Shown piece by piece: positions 1 through 10,273 of a DNA stretch of 64,000 nucleotides. This DNA is from Fratercula arctica. Lineage: Eukaryota > Chordata > Aves > Charadriiformes > Alcidae. The position numbers and the translations under genes were made by a program. The number at the start of each line of letters is the position of its first letter. Position 1 is the stretch's first letter. The notes beneath the pieces are model-generated. The model saw only the letters and a list, made by a program, of their open reading frames with translations. It was not told the origin of the DNA and ran no database searches. Location: contig CANTUZ010000021.1 in NCBI GenBank assembly GCA_947846985.1, positions 1,232,711-1,296,710 of the forward strand, given 5' to 3'.

Positions 1-458
1 AAGCAACTGCTTTAAAGGAAGCTGCCACCCAGGACCGGTCACCTCAGGGCATGTTTCACTGTCACCACACTCAAAAGCTGTCTCGTCTTACACCAGCATG
101 ACATCAGAGTCCACAAATCCCACAATAGGCCAACACTGTTAATTAGTAGTATTAAACACCTCACATAAGGGTGAACAAGCCCTCGGGAGCCTGCACAACA
201 AAACAACCCACATCAATCCTGTGTGGGAAGAGGGAGGTATATTCCCTCAAACTCTCCATAACACACCTCCCCCAGCACAGTAAGGGCCTCAATGCCAGGG
301 CAAAGCACATAGCCTTTGGTTCTGTTAACATGTTCCAAGTACAAACAAATAGAAAGATAAGCAGTGCAGCAAGAAAACTCCCTTACTCACATAGAAACCT
401 GCTTATTAGTAACTGCTACAGCTACAGCATGCTCAGTTCAAAATTCCCATTGTCTCGA

Positions 459-830
459 GCCCCACATTGGGTGCCCTGAAGACTGGGATCAGTTCACCTT
501 GTCTGGCTGCCAGGGTGTTCACCAACATGCTCTGTCACTACCCCTCCTCAGTCAGAAAGGAGGGACAAAATAAGATTTAAAACTTGTGGGACAAGATGAA
601 GGCACTTTAATGAAGAAAAGCAAGGAAAGTGTGTGGAACAAAAGCAAAACAAAACAATTTATTCTCTACTTTGCCAGCAGCAGCTGATGTCCAGCCACTC
701 CTGGGAAGCAGGATCACAGTAAACTTACCGGTTGCTTCAGAAGACAAACACCTTAATAATGAATGCCTCCCCCCCCAACTCCTCCTTTCTCTTAGCATTT
801 ATTGCTGACCATGAAGTCATATAGAATGGA
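459..830 (-). mobile_element. Degraded ERV 5' LTR with primer-binding-site remnant
   Basis: Read on the minus strand, bases 476-459 resemble a tRNA-Lys(1,2)-type primer binding site with three differences, two of which look like CpG decay. Directly beside it (477 upward) the sequence begins TG, as expected for the edge of an LTR. On the minus strand the presumed LTR has AATAAA/ATTAAA motifs near 805, 660 and 610, then a stretch resembling avian ERV U5. The outer LTR end is not clear, so 830 is a guess. No gag or pol is legible in 1-458, where I see nothing else. Inference: a relic of the same broad ERV class as the element at 36.5-42.3 kb. Confidence 0.5.
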
Positions 831-1636
831 ATATCACATTGGTCAGTTTGAGTCTGCTGCCCTGCCTATGTCCCCTCCCAATCTCTTGCACACCCTTAGC
901 CTACTGGCCTTTTGCAGAAGGGGTTGGAGAGACAGGGTTGCTGCTGGGCAAGCGCTGCCCGCAAAACCCAACATATTTATGGGATTATCAACAACGTTCT
1001 AGCTACAACTACAAAGAACCAGTAGGAGGGCTAATATGGTGAAACTTAACTCCATCCCAGGAGGGCCCTGGACAATCCTGTTACCAATCACTGCATATTC
1101 ATGCCCATCAATTCCATACCAGGTTGAGCAACATCTCTCTCCCTGGGCATCTTGTGAGAGCATTTGCAGGGAAAAGGATGACACAGAGGCATGGGCTGGG
1201 ATGCAGAATGAACTTTAATAAGTCAAAAGAGGAAAAGAGGAAAATGAGGTCGATCTGAGTGGAGGCCGCAGTGCAGGGAGCAACAGGGGCACAAAGGAGT
1301 CTGTGCCCCATGGCTGTGGGGGAGATCCCACCAGGTGTCGATCCGCCTGCCCCAGAGAGGGAGCAGGGCCAGCAGGTCCTCCCTAGGCTGGCTTTGTGGG
1401 GCTCACAGCCCCGGGCAGCACAAGAGAACAAGGACGCGGGAGGCAAAGGAGAGAGTGGGAGAGGGGAATGGCAGGCATGGGCCGTGATTTCCGAGAGCCC
1501 AGGCTGGCCCCGTCCCTTTGCAAGGGGTGTTGGGGTTGCTCAGCCCCTCTGAAAGCAACAGCACAATGTTCAGTCCCCAGTCCAGTACCATCTTGTGGGT
1601 CTCTGGGGCCCTTCTCCGGGCCCACTGCCGGCAGCT

Positions 1637-1951
1637 TTAGCAGGGGAGGCACCTTGTGCCGCAGGAGCGGCTGCCCAAGCCAGAGAGGCCGGAGAGGCCA
1701 AAGCCCCCGGAGGAGATGGGCACTCCCGCAGAGCTGAGGATGCTGCCAACGGCAGCGGAGGTGGAGGATCCCACGGCGGTGCTCTGTGGGAAGGAGCTGA
1801 GGATGGGGCCGGGCAGGGTCACCACCACGGGGGAGGGCTGGATGACGACGGTGGAGTCCTGGCACTGCATGACACAGGGCTCATTGCAGCTGTTGGCCAG
1901 TGGGGTGGGGCCGCAGGGCTGGCATGGCAGGCAGGGGTTGTAGCAGGACAT
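1637..1951 (-). CDS. Feather beta-keratin, gene 1 (104 aa)
   Basis: Encodes a corneous beta-protein of the feather keratin family, which assembles into the 3-4 nm filaments of feather barbs and barbules. The protein has seven cysteines in the N-terminal 30 residues (3, 7, 10, 13, 22, 26, 30), a Val/Pro/Ser-rich beta-sheet core at about 38-72, a Gly/Leu/Ser-rich segment, and a C-terminal Cys97/101/104 cluster for disulfide cross-linking. At 104 residues it is slightly longer than the usual 97-100. The ATG lies 21 bases into exon 2. The minus-strand acceptor ends at 1973, the intron is 1973-2343 (371 bp) and noncoding exon 1 begins after the TATA box at 2404-2411. An ATTAAA poly(A) signal sits at 1214-1219. 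The variant is Met28, Ser96, Leu102. Gene 1 heads the divergent pair with gene 2 and its promoter flank is type X. Its 3' UTR lacks the hairpin found in genes 2, 4, 5, 6 and 8. Confidence 0.95.
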   Translation of the reverse strand: MSCYNPCLPCQPCGPTPLANSCNEPCVMQCQDSTVVIQPSPVVVTLPGPILSSFPQSTAVGSSTSAAVGSILSSAGVPISSGGFGLSGLSGLGSRSCGTRCLPC

Positions 1952-2403
1952 GTCTTGGAGCTGGAGGTGCAGCTGGAAGAGAGGGCAGGGGGATGTAGAG
2001 CATTAGGGGTGGATAAGGAGCAGCCTGTCATTCCACCACGAGGGAGCCAATCCAAGCCAGAGATGAGAGCTGGAGGTATTATAGGGAGAGCCATGTGCTT
2101 CTCTTTCCCTTCAGTCCAAAAGTTCCCCACGAAAAGCAACCACGCCCAGGGAGGTTACTGCCTAGATCATCTCTAACTTCAGCCAAGACACAGCGTCTCT
2201 CCATGCAACACTTTCCTGCCTCCTTCACTCTCCCATGAGAAGCAGCCCCATGACCCAGCATAGGACAAAAGGGCAAATATGTGCTGAGAAAACCTGAGGG
2301 GACAGAGGAAGAGGAGAAGGTGGAGATAAGGCTTCAGACTCACCTTGTTCCAAAGGAGATGGAGGTGGAGAGGAGTGAATGAGAGAGTGAGGAGAAGGGC
2401 CCA

Positions 2404-2411
2404 CTTTTATA
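2404..2411 (-). promoter_or_regulatory. TATA box of keratin gene 1
   Basis: TATAAAAG on the minus strand, about 60 bases upstream of the exon 1 splice donor (actcac in plus orientation at 2338-2343). A conserved proximal block that includes a CTTTGGAGGTGAGTCTG element lies just upstream at 2456-2508. Confidence 0.85.
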
Positions 2412-2439
2412 CTGCTCCTGCACTGCCCCAGCTGCTCAG

Positions 2440-3330
2440 TCACTGCACGCGGGCTGTAATTTTCCATCAGACTCACCTCCAAAGCAAAATATCCTACCTA
2501 ATGGCACAGGATCTGGCTTGGTTTCCATCAATTCTGCCGTTCATTTCCTCATTTCTGACATGACCATCAGGCCTCAGAGGTTCCTTTTAAGTGTTAAGAT
2601 GAAAGGCCCAAGGATATCCCAGGCAGGAACACATAAGTATGGGCAAAAGATGTGCTCCAAGGGCTGGAAGGGTCTGTGCAGGCAGGGTTCATGGGTCTGG
2701 GTAAATCTGGAGAGGTTGTTTTCCACCTCCTTGGCAGGAAGTTGCACATAACCTCCCACCAGTGCAGTCCTCTCCTGCCTGTGTCAGTTTGGTAAAGCCA
2801 TCCTCTCTCATGGCAGTCTCAGGGGGTCCCCAACCAATGCCCTCAGCAGGCTTGCAGAAGAAGAACTTTGCCATCCCAAACCTGGTGGTTCCTCAACATG
2901 CTCTGTGGAGTCAGGTCCCTCCTCACTACCAAAGGGGTGTGTTGGGGCTCTGGACAGTGCCTTGTTCCTCCCACGCTTCTCACACCAACATGCACTTTGT
3001 CTACACGTTTTGGACCCTGACCAGTAGGAGACACTTTTCCAAAACATGCTGTCTGTCTTGTGAGCTCCCTGAGCTGTGGGAGTGCTGGCAAGAAGGTCAT
3101 GCTGAGGCTGATGGCAGCTGGGGCTGCCTGGTGTACTGTATTCAGATACAGCCCAGCACTCAGAGACAGTTTTCCCTGGGCATGGATGGAGCTGCCCTGG
3201 TCACCAGGGGATTCAGCCCTTGTGGGACACAGGCCTGCAGACAGCACACAATCCTGGCTTGGCGTTACACCAAAATACTCACACACGGCCAATCCAAAAT
3301 TAGAGCCTCAGGGACTCCAGTCGCTTCATG
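2440..3330. repeat. Type X keratin promoter flank, pair 1
   Basis: Upstream flank of gene 1. Its far half (about 2,930-3,300) is the reverse-complement relative of the flank of gene 4 (about 14,000-14,300). Both carry the recognisable stretch around 'ggcaagaaggtc', a shared 'ttggaccctgaccag' segment and the same distal 'tttcctcatttct' motif. It is more diverged than the flanks of genes 4, 6 and 7 are from one another. I see no coding potential. Confidence 0.6.
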
Positions 3331-3464
3331 GGCTGCATGGCCTTTTGCTGGACTTGCGCCAGTATGGTTGTGCCTCTCTTGTACTGGGGAGCCACAAACT
3401 GGACACTCTTTGTGGCACTTGTCATCTCAGCAGTGCTGAGCAGGGAAGAGGGATCACCAGGTGA
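3331..3464 (-). mobile_element. Old CR1 remnant (left piece)
   Basis: The minus-strand reading matches the CR1 segment around 'ggtgatccctcttc...tcagcactgctgag', also present at about 21,700-21,745 in the type Y flank of gene 5. The remnant is interrupted by the younger plus-strand CR1 that follows and appears to resume at about 4,004. Confidence 0.55.
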
Positions 3465-3995
3465 GAGACCCCACCTGGAGTACTGTGTCCGGCTTTGGAG
3501 TCCTCAGTGCAAGAAGGATATGGACCTGTTGGAGTTGGTCCAGAGGAGGGCCATGAAGAAGATCAGGGGGTTGGAGCCCCTCTCCTAGGAAGACAGGCTG
3601 AGAGAGTTGGGGTTGTTCAGGCCAGAGAAGAGGAGGCTCCAAGGAGACCTTATTGTGGCTTTTCAATATTTAAAAGGGGCTTATAAGAAAGATGGGGACA
3701 AACTTTTCAACAGGGCCTCTTACAATAGGACAAGGGGTAATGGCTTTAAACTAAAAGAGGGAAGATTTAGACTAGATATAAGGCAGAAATTTTTTACAAC
3801 AAGGCTGGTGAAACAATGGGACAGGTTGCCCAGAGAGGCGGTAGACGTCTCCCGTGCCTGGATACATTCAAGGTCAGGTTGGAAGGGGCTCTGAGCAACG
3901 CGGTCTAGTTGAAGATGTCCCTGCTCATTGCAGGTGAGGCTGGACTAGATGGCCTTTAAAGGTCCCTTCCAAAACAACCTATTCTATGATTCTAT
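3465..3995 (+). mobile_element. CR1 LINE 3' fragment, nested
   Basis: This is the 3' end of a CR1 ORF2, with in-frame stops. Recognisable pieces are the '[12 protein letters not shown]' region and the downstream 'LKGAYKKDG' and 'RTRGNGFKLKEGRFRLDIR' region. It ends in 'attctatgattcta', the CR1 3' terminal repeat. It is 5'-truncated, as is usual for CR1, and lies inside an older minus-strand CR1. Confidence 0.9.
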
Positions 3996-4199
3996 TATTT
4001 GATGAAACTCTTCCTCCCCCACTGTAGGAGTTTGCATAAAGGCGTTAAACACGACTGGTCCCAGGCTGGACCCCTAACAGACACCAGGAGTCAGTGGCCA
4101 CCAGATGGACCTTGTGACACTCATCACAACCCTTGGAGTTCAGCAGCCATCCCAGATTTCAGTCCCCTGCACTGCCCTCTTCCCTAGCCTGTATTTTGT

Positions 4200-4560
4200 C
4201 CGTTGGTTTGTAACGATTGTCACAGCAGACAGCATCAAAAGCCTTGTTTAGATGAGATTAACAACATTTCCTGCACTTCCTGCAATCACCAGAGGCAGGC
4301 ACTTCATCAAAGGAGGCCATGAGGTTGGTCAGGCCTGCTTTCCCCTCTGTAAATCCATGGTGGCCTCTCACAATCACCTTCTTGTTCTTTCCTGTGGGAA
4401 AATGGCTTCCAGGATGATTTGCTCCATCACCTTTGCAGGGATTGAGGTGAGGCTGACCTGCCTGTCGTACTCTGGCTCTCTCTTCATGCCCTTCCTGAAG
4501 ACAGGAGGCCCATTGGCCCGTCTTCCAGTCCTCACATGCATTCCCTGACTGCTGTGACAC
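4200..4560 (-). mobile_element. Old CR1 reverse-transcriptase remnant
   Basis: Minus-strand translation gives broken CR1 RT text: a 'RQAGQPHLNPCKGDGANHP' stretch and a 'GFTEGKAGLTNLMASFDE' stretch resembling the CR1 '[12 protein letters not shown]' motif. It is part of the type Y flank and recurs at 12,024-12,254, 21,015-21,317 and 33,436-33,666. Confidence 0.75.
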
Positions 4561-5197
4561 TCAAAGGGAGTTCAGAGCAGACATGTAGTGACACCAACCA
4601 ATTCCCTCAGGTGCATGGCATCAGGTTGCTTGCACTCATGTCAGTCCAATCTGTTTCTGTGTTCCCACACCCGATCCTCCTCTACTGCAGCTGTGTCTTT
4701 CCTGCTCTACACTTTCTGAGGAATGTCAGGAAGCTGATGTCAGCAAATCCTGCCAGTAGAGATCAAGGCCAAGACCCTTTGGAGTACCTTTGCCTTGCAT
4801 GCTATCCCTGTCCCCACTGAATCTACCCCATTTAGTGCTGGGGCTGCCTTTGGCCAAGTCTCACTCTGACCTACCTGGAAGAAGACCTTGTTTCCCTCCA
4901 TGTGCTTTGTCTGATTCAATGCCAGGTGGACCCCACCAGCACTTAGGAGGCATCTTGAGCCTGCACTGACATCACACGGCCCTGGAGATCATTGGGCCTC
5001 TCATCTCAGAACATGAAAGGAGCCAGCATGGCAGACCAGGCATGCCAGAAATGAGGAAATGTAATGGAAGCGTTAAGGGAAACCAAAAACAACCTGTGCC
5101 ATTAGGTAGCATGTTTTGCTTTGGAGATGAGTCTGTTTTTGTTAGAAAATTACTGCGTGCGTACAGTGACAGTGGGCCTTAGGCAGTGCAGGAATAG

Positions 5198-5205
5198 TAT
5201 AAAAG
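5198..5205 (+). promoter_or_regulatory. TATA box of keratin gene 2
   Basis: TATAAAAG lies about 55 bases upstream of the exon 1 donor at 5261. The conserved upstream block is at about 5097-5155, where the donor-like GGTGAGTCTG element reads GATGAGTCTG. Confidence 0.85.
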
Positions 5206-5673
5206 CGGGCCCTTTCAGTCTGTCATCCACTTGTCTCGCCTATTTCTCCTTGGGAACGAGGTGAGTCTGTCGCCCTTTCTCCTCTTTCTCCTCCTCGTCC
5301 TCATCCTCCTCTGGGATTTCTCAGCACATACCTGCCCCTTTATCCTAGATTGCTCATGGGGCTGCTTGTCATGCGAGAGGGAAGGGATGGAGTTGTGGCA
5401 TGGAGAGAGGCTGGGTTTTGGGACCTCATACTCAGGAGGTGTCTTCTGACCTGTGTGGTATATGGAGACTTCTCTGGGCTCGGTCACTGGTGGCAGGGCA
5501 CTTGTGGGCCACAGGGAAGAAGAAGCTGGTGTGCCTCCCTACACAGCCTCAAGTTCTCGTCTCCAGCTGATGTCTTGCCTCCCTTGTGGTGGTGTGACAG
5601 TCTGCTCTTTACCCACCCCTCAGGCTCTTCTTCTGCCTTCAGTCTATTCCAGCTGCACCTCCAGTCCCAAGAC

Positions 5674-5988
5674 ATGTCCTGCTACAATCCCTGCCTGCCA
5701 TGCCAGCCCTGCGGCCCCACCCCGCTGGCCAACAGCTGCAATGAGCCCTGTGTCAGGCAGTGCCAGGACTCCACCGTCGTCATCCAGCCCTCCCCTGTGG
5801 TGGTGACCCTGCCCGGACCCATCCTCAGCTCCTTCCCACAGAGCACCGCCGTGGGATCCTCCACCTCCGCTGCTGTTGGCAGCATCCTCAGCTCTGCGGG
5901 AGTGCCCATCTCCTCCGGGGGCTTTGGCCTCTCCGGCCTCTCTGGCTTGGGCAGCCGCTCCTGCGGCACAAGGTGCCTCCCCTGCTAA
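5674..5988 (+). CDS. Feather beta-keratin, gene 2 (104 aa)
   Basis: Same family and layout as gene 1. Noncoding exon 1 ends at 5260, the intron is 5261-5652 (392 bp, GT...AG) and exon 2 starts at 5653, 21 bases before the ATG. The frame is also open upstream into the intron, but the splice sites and the conserved MSCYNPC start fix translation at 5674. The variant is Arg28, Ser96, Leu102, so the protein is identical to genes 5 and 9. An ATTAAA poly(A) signal is at 6406-6411 and a 3' UTR hairpin at 6021-6051. It is divergent from gene 1 and its flank is type Y. Confidence 0.96.
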   Translation: MSCYNPCLPCQPCGPTPLANSCNEPCVRQCQDSTVVIQPSPVVVTLPGPILSSFPQSTAVGSSTSAAVGSILSSAGVPISSGGFGLSGLSGLGSRSCGTRCLPC

Positions 5989-6020
5989 AGCTGCCGGCGA
6001 TGGCCCTGGCAAGGTCCCCA

Positions 6021-6051
6021 GGTACCCAGACTGCTACCAGTCTGGGGTACC
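6021..6051 (+). repeat. 3' UTR hairpin, gene 2
   Basis: An almost perfect inverted repeat 33 bases after the stop codon. The arms GGTACC-CAGACTG and CAGTCTGG-GGTACC pair with one bulged base around a 4-base CTAC loop. It is absent from the 3' UTRs of genes 1, 9 and 10, which carry a simple 'aagatggtac' stretch there. Confidence 0.8.
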
Positions 6052-6529
6052 AGACTGGGGATGGAGCACTGTGATCTTGCTTTCAGAGGGGCTGAGCAAC
6101 CCCAACACCCCTTCCATTCGGACAGGGCCAGCCTGGGCTCTCACAAAGCACGGCCCATGCCTGCCTTTCCCCTCTTCCATTCCCCTTTCCCTCTTGTGTC
6201 CTTGTTCTCTTCTGCTGCCCGGGGCTGTGAGCCCCACAGAGCCAGCCTAGGGAGGACCTGCTGGCCCTGCTCCCTCTCTGGGACAGGCAGGTGGCCACCT
6301 GGTGGGATTTCCACCACAGCAATGGGGCACAGACTCTTAAATGCCCCTGGTTCTCCCCACACTGGGGCCTCCAATTAGATTGGCCTCATGTTCCTCTATT
6401 GACTCATTAAAGTTCATCTGCATCCAAGCCCACGCCTCTGATTCTTCCTTTCCCCAGCAGATGCTCTCCCAAGATGCCCAGGGAGACATACGTGGCTTAG
6501 GTGTGGTTCTGGGAGGGAGTTGTTGGGGA

Positions 6530-6846
6530 TAGTTGTGCAGTGATTGTCAACACAGGCTTGCATTGCATTTCCTTTGTCAGGCATTACGTGATCCTCTAGT
6601 TTCTAAATGTGTCTGCCTTCTTGGGTCAGGATAGAATCACTCTGTCCAGATCAGTGACTGCCATCCACTTTGTTGTGCACACCTTTTCTTTTTCCTCAGA
6701 AAGCTCAACATTGTGATGCAAGTCGTCAGGAGGGAATGTGGTACTGAGAAGACGCAGGCACTAGCTTCCCAGAAGACGCCAGGAGAACCCATCCCAATCA
6801 TAGCATTCTCAAAGGGAGGGGCACAGTGCAGAGGGCTGCCTTAGCA
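6530..6846. repeat. Tail flank, inverted copy of 9770-10080
   Basis: Sequence beyond the 3' end of gene 2. It aligns by eye to the reverse complement of the region beyond the 3' end of gene 3: both share 'caacacaggcttgca', 'gatcctct.gtttctaaat', 'tgtctgcc' and the 'ccttttctttttcct' stretch. It is clearly diverged, so this tail-to-tail symmetry is older than the large near-identical arms. No gene is seen. Confidence 0.65.
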
Positions 6847-8705
6847 TAGAACCATAGTACAGAATCAGAGAATGGTTTGGATTGGAAGAGACGTTTAAAA
6901 GTCATCTAGTTCAACCCTCCTGCCATAGGCAGGCACATCTGTTACTGAATCACGTTATTCAAAGTTCTATCAAACCTGACCTTGAACACTTCAATGATGA
7001 GGCATACCATCATTCTCTGGGCAACATTTTCCAGTGTTTTGCTGCCTACGTCACAATAAATTTCTTCCTTATGTCCAATCTACATCTACCCTATTTCAAT
7101 TTAAAACTGCCACTTGTTGCTATCTCTACAGGCCTTCATAATAAGCCTCTCTACTTCCTTATAAGTCCCCTTTATATATTGAAAGGCAGCAACAAGGTCT
7201 CCCCAGAACCTTCTCTTTTCTAGGCTGAACAATGCCAACCCCCTTCTCCTCTGAAACTTTTCTTCATAGGAGAGCTGTTACAGCCCTCTGGCACTTTTTG
7301 TAGCCCTTCTCTGGACCTGCTCTAACAGGTACATGGCTTTTTTCTACTGGGCACAGTACTCCTGATGGCATCTAATGAGAGAAGACTAGAAGCAGAGAAT
7401 CATGTCCCTCAACCTGCTGACCATGCTTCTTTCGATGCATCCCAGGGTACAATTGGCTTTATGGGCTGCAACACCCACGCCTTGGCCTTCCTGACCTCAT
7501 CCCTACATAACCGGACAACATCCCTATACTCTTCCCAGGACACCTGATGCTGCTAGAACTGCCTGGGCAGTTCCTTCTTGCCTTTTAGTTTGACCAACAG
7601 GTCCCAGCTCAGCCATACCGGTCTCCTCCCTTTCTTACTTAATTTCTTACACCTGGGGATCGAGAGCTCTTGTGCTCTATGCAAAGTGTCCTTGAAGATC
7701 TGCCAGCTCTCTTCTGCCCCCTTGTCCCTGAGAACCGTTTCCCAGGCGGTCCTATTGACTAACTCCTTGAAGAGCTGGAGGTTTGCTTTCCTAAAATTCA
7801 GGGTCCTGACTACGCTCCTCATCTGACACGTATCCCTCAGGACTGTGAACTCCACCAGTGCGTGGTCACTGCAGCCCAGGTTGCCTCCAATCTTGACATC
7901 CCCCATGAGCTCACTCACGTTGGTGACTGTGAGGTCCAGTATCGTATCCCCTCGGGTAGGGCTGTCTATTTCCTGTCTTAGGAAGTTATCGTCGAGGCAC
8001 TCCAGGAACCTGCTGGATCGTCTACAGCTCGCCCTGTTATTTTCCAGCAGGTGTCGGGGTCGTTGAAATCCCCCAGCAGGACGAGAGCTTTCGAGTGCGA
8101 TGCCTCCTGTAGCTGGAGGAAGAAGGCTTCATCAGTAGATTCCCCTTGATCAGGCGGCCTGTAGTAGACACCAACCACAAGGTCCCCCTTGTTGCCTCGG
8201 TCTCTAATTCCTACCCATAAGCTTTTGACTTCCTCTTGGCTGTTCTTTAGGGACATCTCTTCACGCTCTATCCACTCCTTGACATAGAGGGCAACACCTA
8301 CGCCCCTCCTTCCTCACCTGTCCCTTCTGAACAGCTTGTAGCCATCCATAGCCACGTTCCAGTCATAGGATTCGTACCACCACGTTTCAGTAATGGCCAC
8401 TCTGTCGTAGCTTTCCAGCAGCACCGTAGCTTCCAGCTCCTCCTGTTTGCTGCCCATCCTGCCTGCACTTGTGTAGAGGCACTTCAGCCAGGCTGTTGGC
8501 TGTGACACCTTCTTAGGGGAGCAGCCCTTGGGGTGTTTCACGGGTGTTTCTCTGTTGACTCCAACTACTTCAGGAGCCCCTGGCTCGTCTCCGTAAGACT
8601 TTGACTGATGTGTAGCATCCCCAGCATGCCTCGGGGCAACAGGCCGAAGGCCCTTCCTAGCGCCCCGTCCCTCTAACCCTGATGTCTTAATGACCCAACG
8701 CATTT
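6847..8705 (-). mobile_element. CR1 LINE, chimeric, minus strand
   Basis: CR1 reading leftwards. The 3' part (6847 to about 7476) is an older, diverged subfamily. The part from about 7480 to 8705 is younger and encodes pieces of ORF2: the endonuclease domain with 'VVGVYYRPPDQGE' and 'LLGDFNDPDTCWK' (7978-8256), then 'NLGCSDHALVEFTVLRD' (7553-7918). The region upstream of the endonuclease (8314-8705) is open but ends in an in-frame TGA just past 'LFRRDR'. The whole reverse-transcriptase region is missing when compared with 15,994-19,050. ORF2 is therefore dead. Confidence 0.85.
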
Positions 8706-8869
8706 CAGTGACCATAGTTCTTCCAGTGATTTTAGGTCTTCTACCATGGCTTCTCTTCTTCATGCTCAGAAAGTGCCTTGCCCTCAGCCTCTCCTTCCCA
8801 AGGAAGTGATCCCGCCCCCTCTCACATCATACCCACCCACTGTTGAACTTCCTCCACTCGGTCACGTTC

Positions 8870-9014
8870 TTTCTTGCAGTAGAGCCCAAAACTCAACACA
8901 GTGTTCTAGATGCTACGAGGGAAGGGCTGAGCAGAGTGGGGTCATTGCTCCCATTGATCTCCTGGCTACACTCCTACTTATACAGCCCAGCCACAGTCCT
9001 CGGTGTCTGGAGCG
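8870..9014 (-). mobile_element. CR1 remnant
   Basis: The stretch around 'gggctgagcagagtgggg' and the following 'gatctcctggctacactcctacttatacagccca' region resemble the minus-strand CR1 text near 16,535-16,590. It is short and decayed. A copy lies at 28,913-29,057. Confidence 0.5.
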
Positions 9015-9560
9015 GTGCTGTTTTGATGGGGTTACCGCAAAAGCACCTTTTCCTGGCCCTGCTTTTGGGCTGTTGCTTGTCAGGGGCTGAAGGATTTGCG
9101 GGGAGACAGGGCTGGTTGCTACCAAGCCAGCTGCCATTCAAGGCTCTGGGTGGACATGTGTCATCTCACCCAGCTCTGTGCTGCAGCAGCTCAGCAGCTC
9201 CCCTTCCTCAGCTGCAAGCCTCTCTGCAGCCTTTGCTGCTGGTCACCACATTGCTTTGGAGAGCTCCTGGACAGCCCTTTGAGACACTCAGTCCACTCCT
9301 GCTGCCTCTCTTACGGCCCTGAGTCTCTCCCTGCTCCTTTGCCCCAGAAACATTCCCAGGAATCCCTGGGCACGGACAGGGAAGGAGCAGGGCAAGGACC
9401 TGTGGGCCTTCGTAGTGTGTTTCTGAGCACTAAGCACCCACCAGTTGTTCTGCTGATCTGCTGTCGCAGTGGGGTAGGGAGAGAACTGGAATGTCAAGAG
9501 ACTGAAATACCCTTGGGTCACCATCAGGGCAATCTAAGAAGGGAAGGGAAAAAAGAGAAC
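9015..9560. repeat. Keratin-unit tail module, copy 1
   Basis: A segment of unknown origin also present at about 29,058-29,603 (near-identical) and 42,315-42,850, and inverted at about 48,480-48,660. It always lies between the tail-to-tail interval and the 3' end of a keratin gene. On the plus strand it reads open with a signal-peptide-like start ('FLALLLGCCLSGAEGF'). I have no family match and do not call a gene. Confidence 0.6.
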
Positions 9561-9684
9561 GAAAAAAAATGTGTTGCAAGGCAATCACCCACAGCCTAAC
9601 ACCAGCAGACCAATGCCCAGCCAGTCTCTGAGGAGCAGCTGCTTTGGAAAGACAGCCCACAGTTTTATTGCTGAGCATGACGGT

Positions 9685-9770
9685 ATATGACATGTCGGGG
9701 CGGGCGATGGGACTGCATGATCTTTAAAGGTCTCTTCCAATCCAAACCATTCTATGATTCTTTGGTATTA
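9685..9770 (+). mobile_element. CR1 3' end fragment
   Basis: The 'gggactgcatgatctttaaaggtctcttcc' region and the terminal 'attctatgattct' are the last bases of a CR1. A copy lies at 29,728-29,813. Confidence 0.8.
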
Positions 9771-10273
9771 GGCTTCTACAATAAGGCAGCCCACTGCACT
9801 ACGTTACTCCCTTTGAGAAAGCTATGGTTAGCATGGGTTCTCCTGGCCTCTCCTCAGAAGCTAGTGCTTATTTCTTCTCAATACCACATTCCCTCCTGAT
9901 GACTTCCATCCCACGGTTAAGCTTATCCAGGAAAAAGAAAAGGTGTGCATAACAAAGGGGACGGTAGTGATCCATGTAGGGTAATTCAATCCCGACCCAA
10001 AAAGGCAGACAAATTTAGAAACCAGAGGATCACCTGATGCATGACTGAGCATACTCAGTGCAAGCCTGTGTTGGCAATCACCACAAAATCATCCCCAACA
10101 CCTCCCTCCCAATAACCACCCCTCAGCAACATATGTCTCCCTGGGCATCTTAGGAGAGCATCTGCGGTGAAAGGATGACACAGAGGCATAGGCTGGGATG
10201 CAGCAGAACTTTAATGAGTCGAAAGAGGGAAAGGAGGTCCATCCAAGTGGAAGCCTCAGTACAGGCAACAGCT

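Larger units (their letters stand above)
4004..6285 (+). repeat. Inverted-repeat arm A (mate at 19290-21571)
   Basis: Near-identical in inverted orientation to 19,290-21,571. Paired positions sum to 25,575 throughout (for example 5674 with 19901, and 5261 with 20314), so there is essentially no net indel. The arm holds the type Y flank, all of keratin gene 2 and most of its 3' UTR. It ends inside the 3' UTR on one side and in an old CR1 remnant on the other. Confidence 0.9.

Noticed and set aside
1595..2176. Long open frames antisense to keratin exons (up to 193 codons), repeated at every keratin gene
   Set aside because: They are Gly/Ala/Pro shadows of a GC-rich, highly constrained coding exon and follow it wherever it is copied. 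The sense frame has the family hallmarks and splice sites.
5350..5673. N-terminal extension of keratin gene 2 running upstream through 108 codons
   Set aside because: This lies in the intron, upstream of the AG at 5651-5652. Donor, acceptor and the conserved MSCYNPC start set the true beginning.
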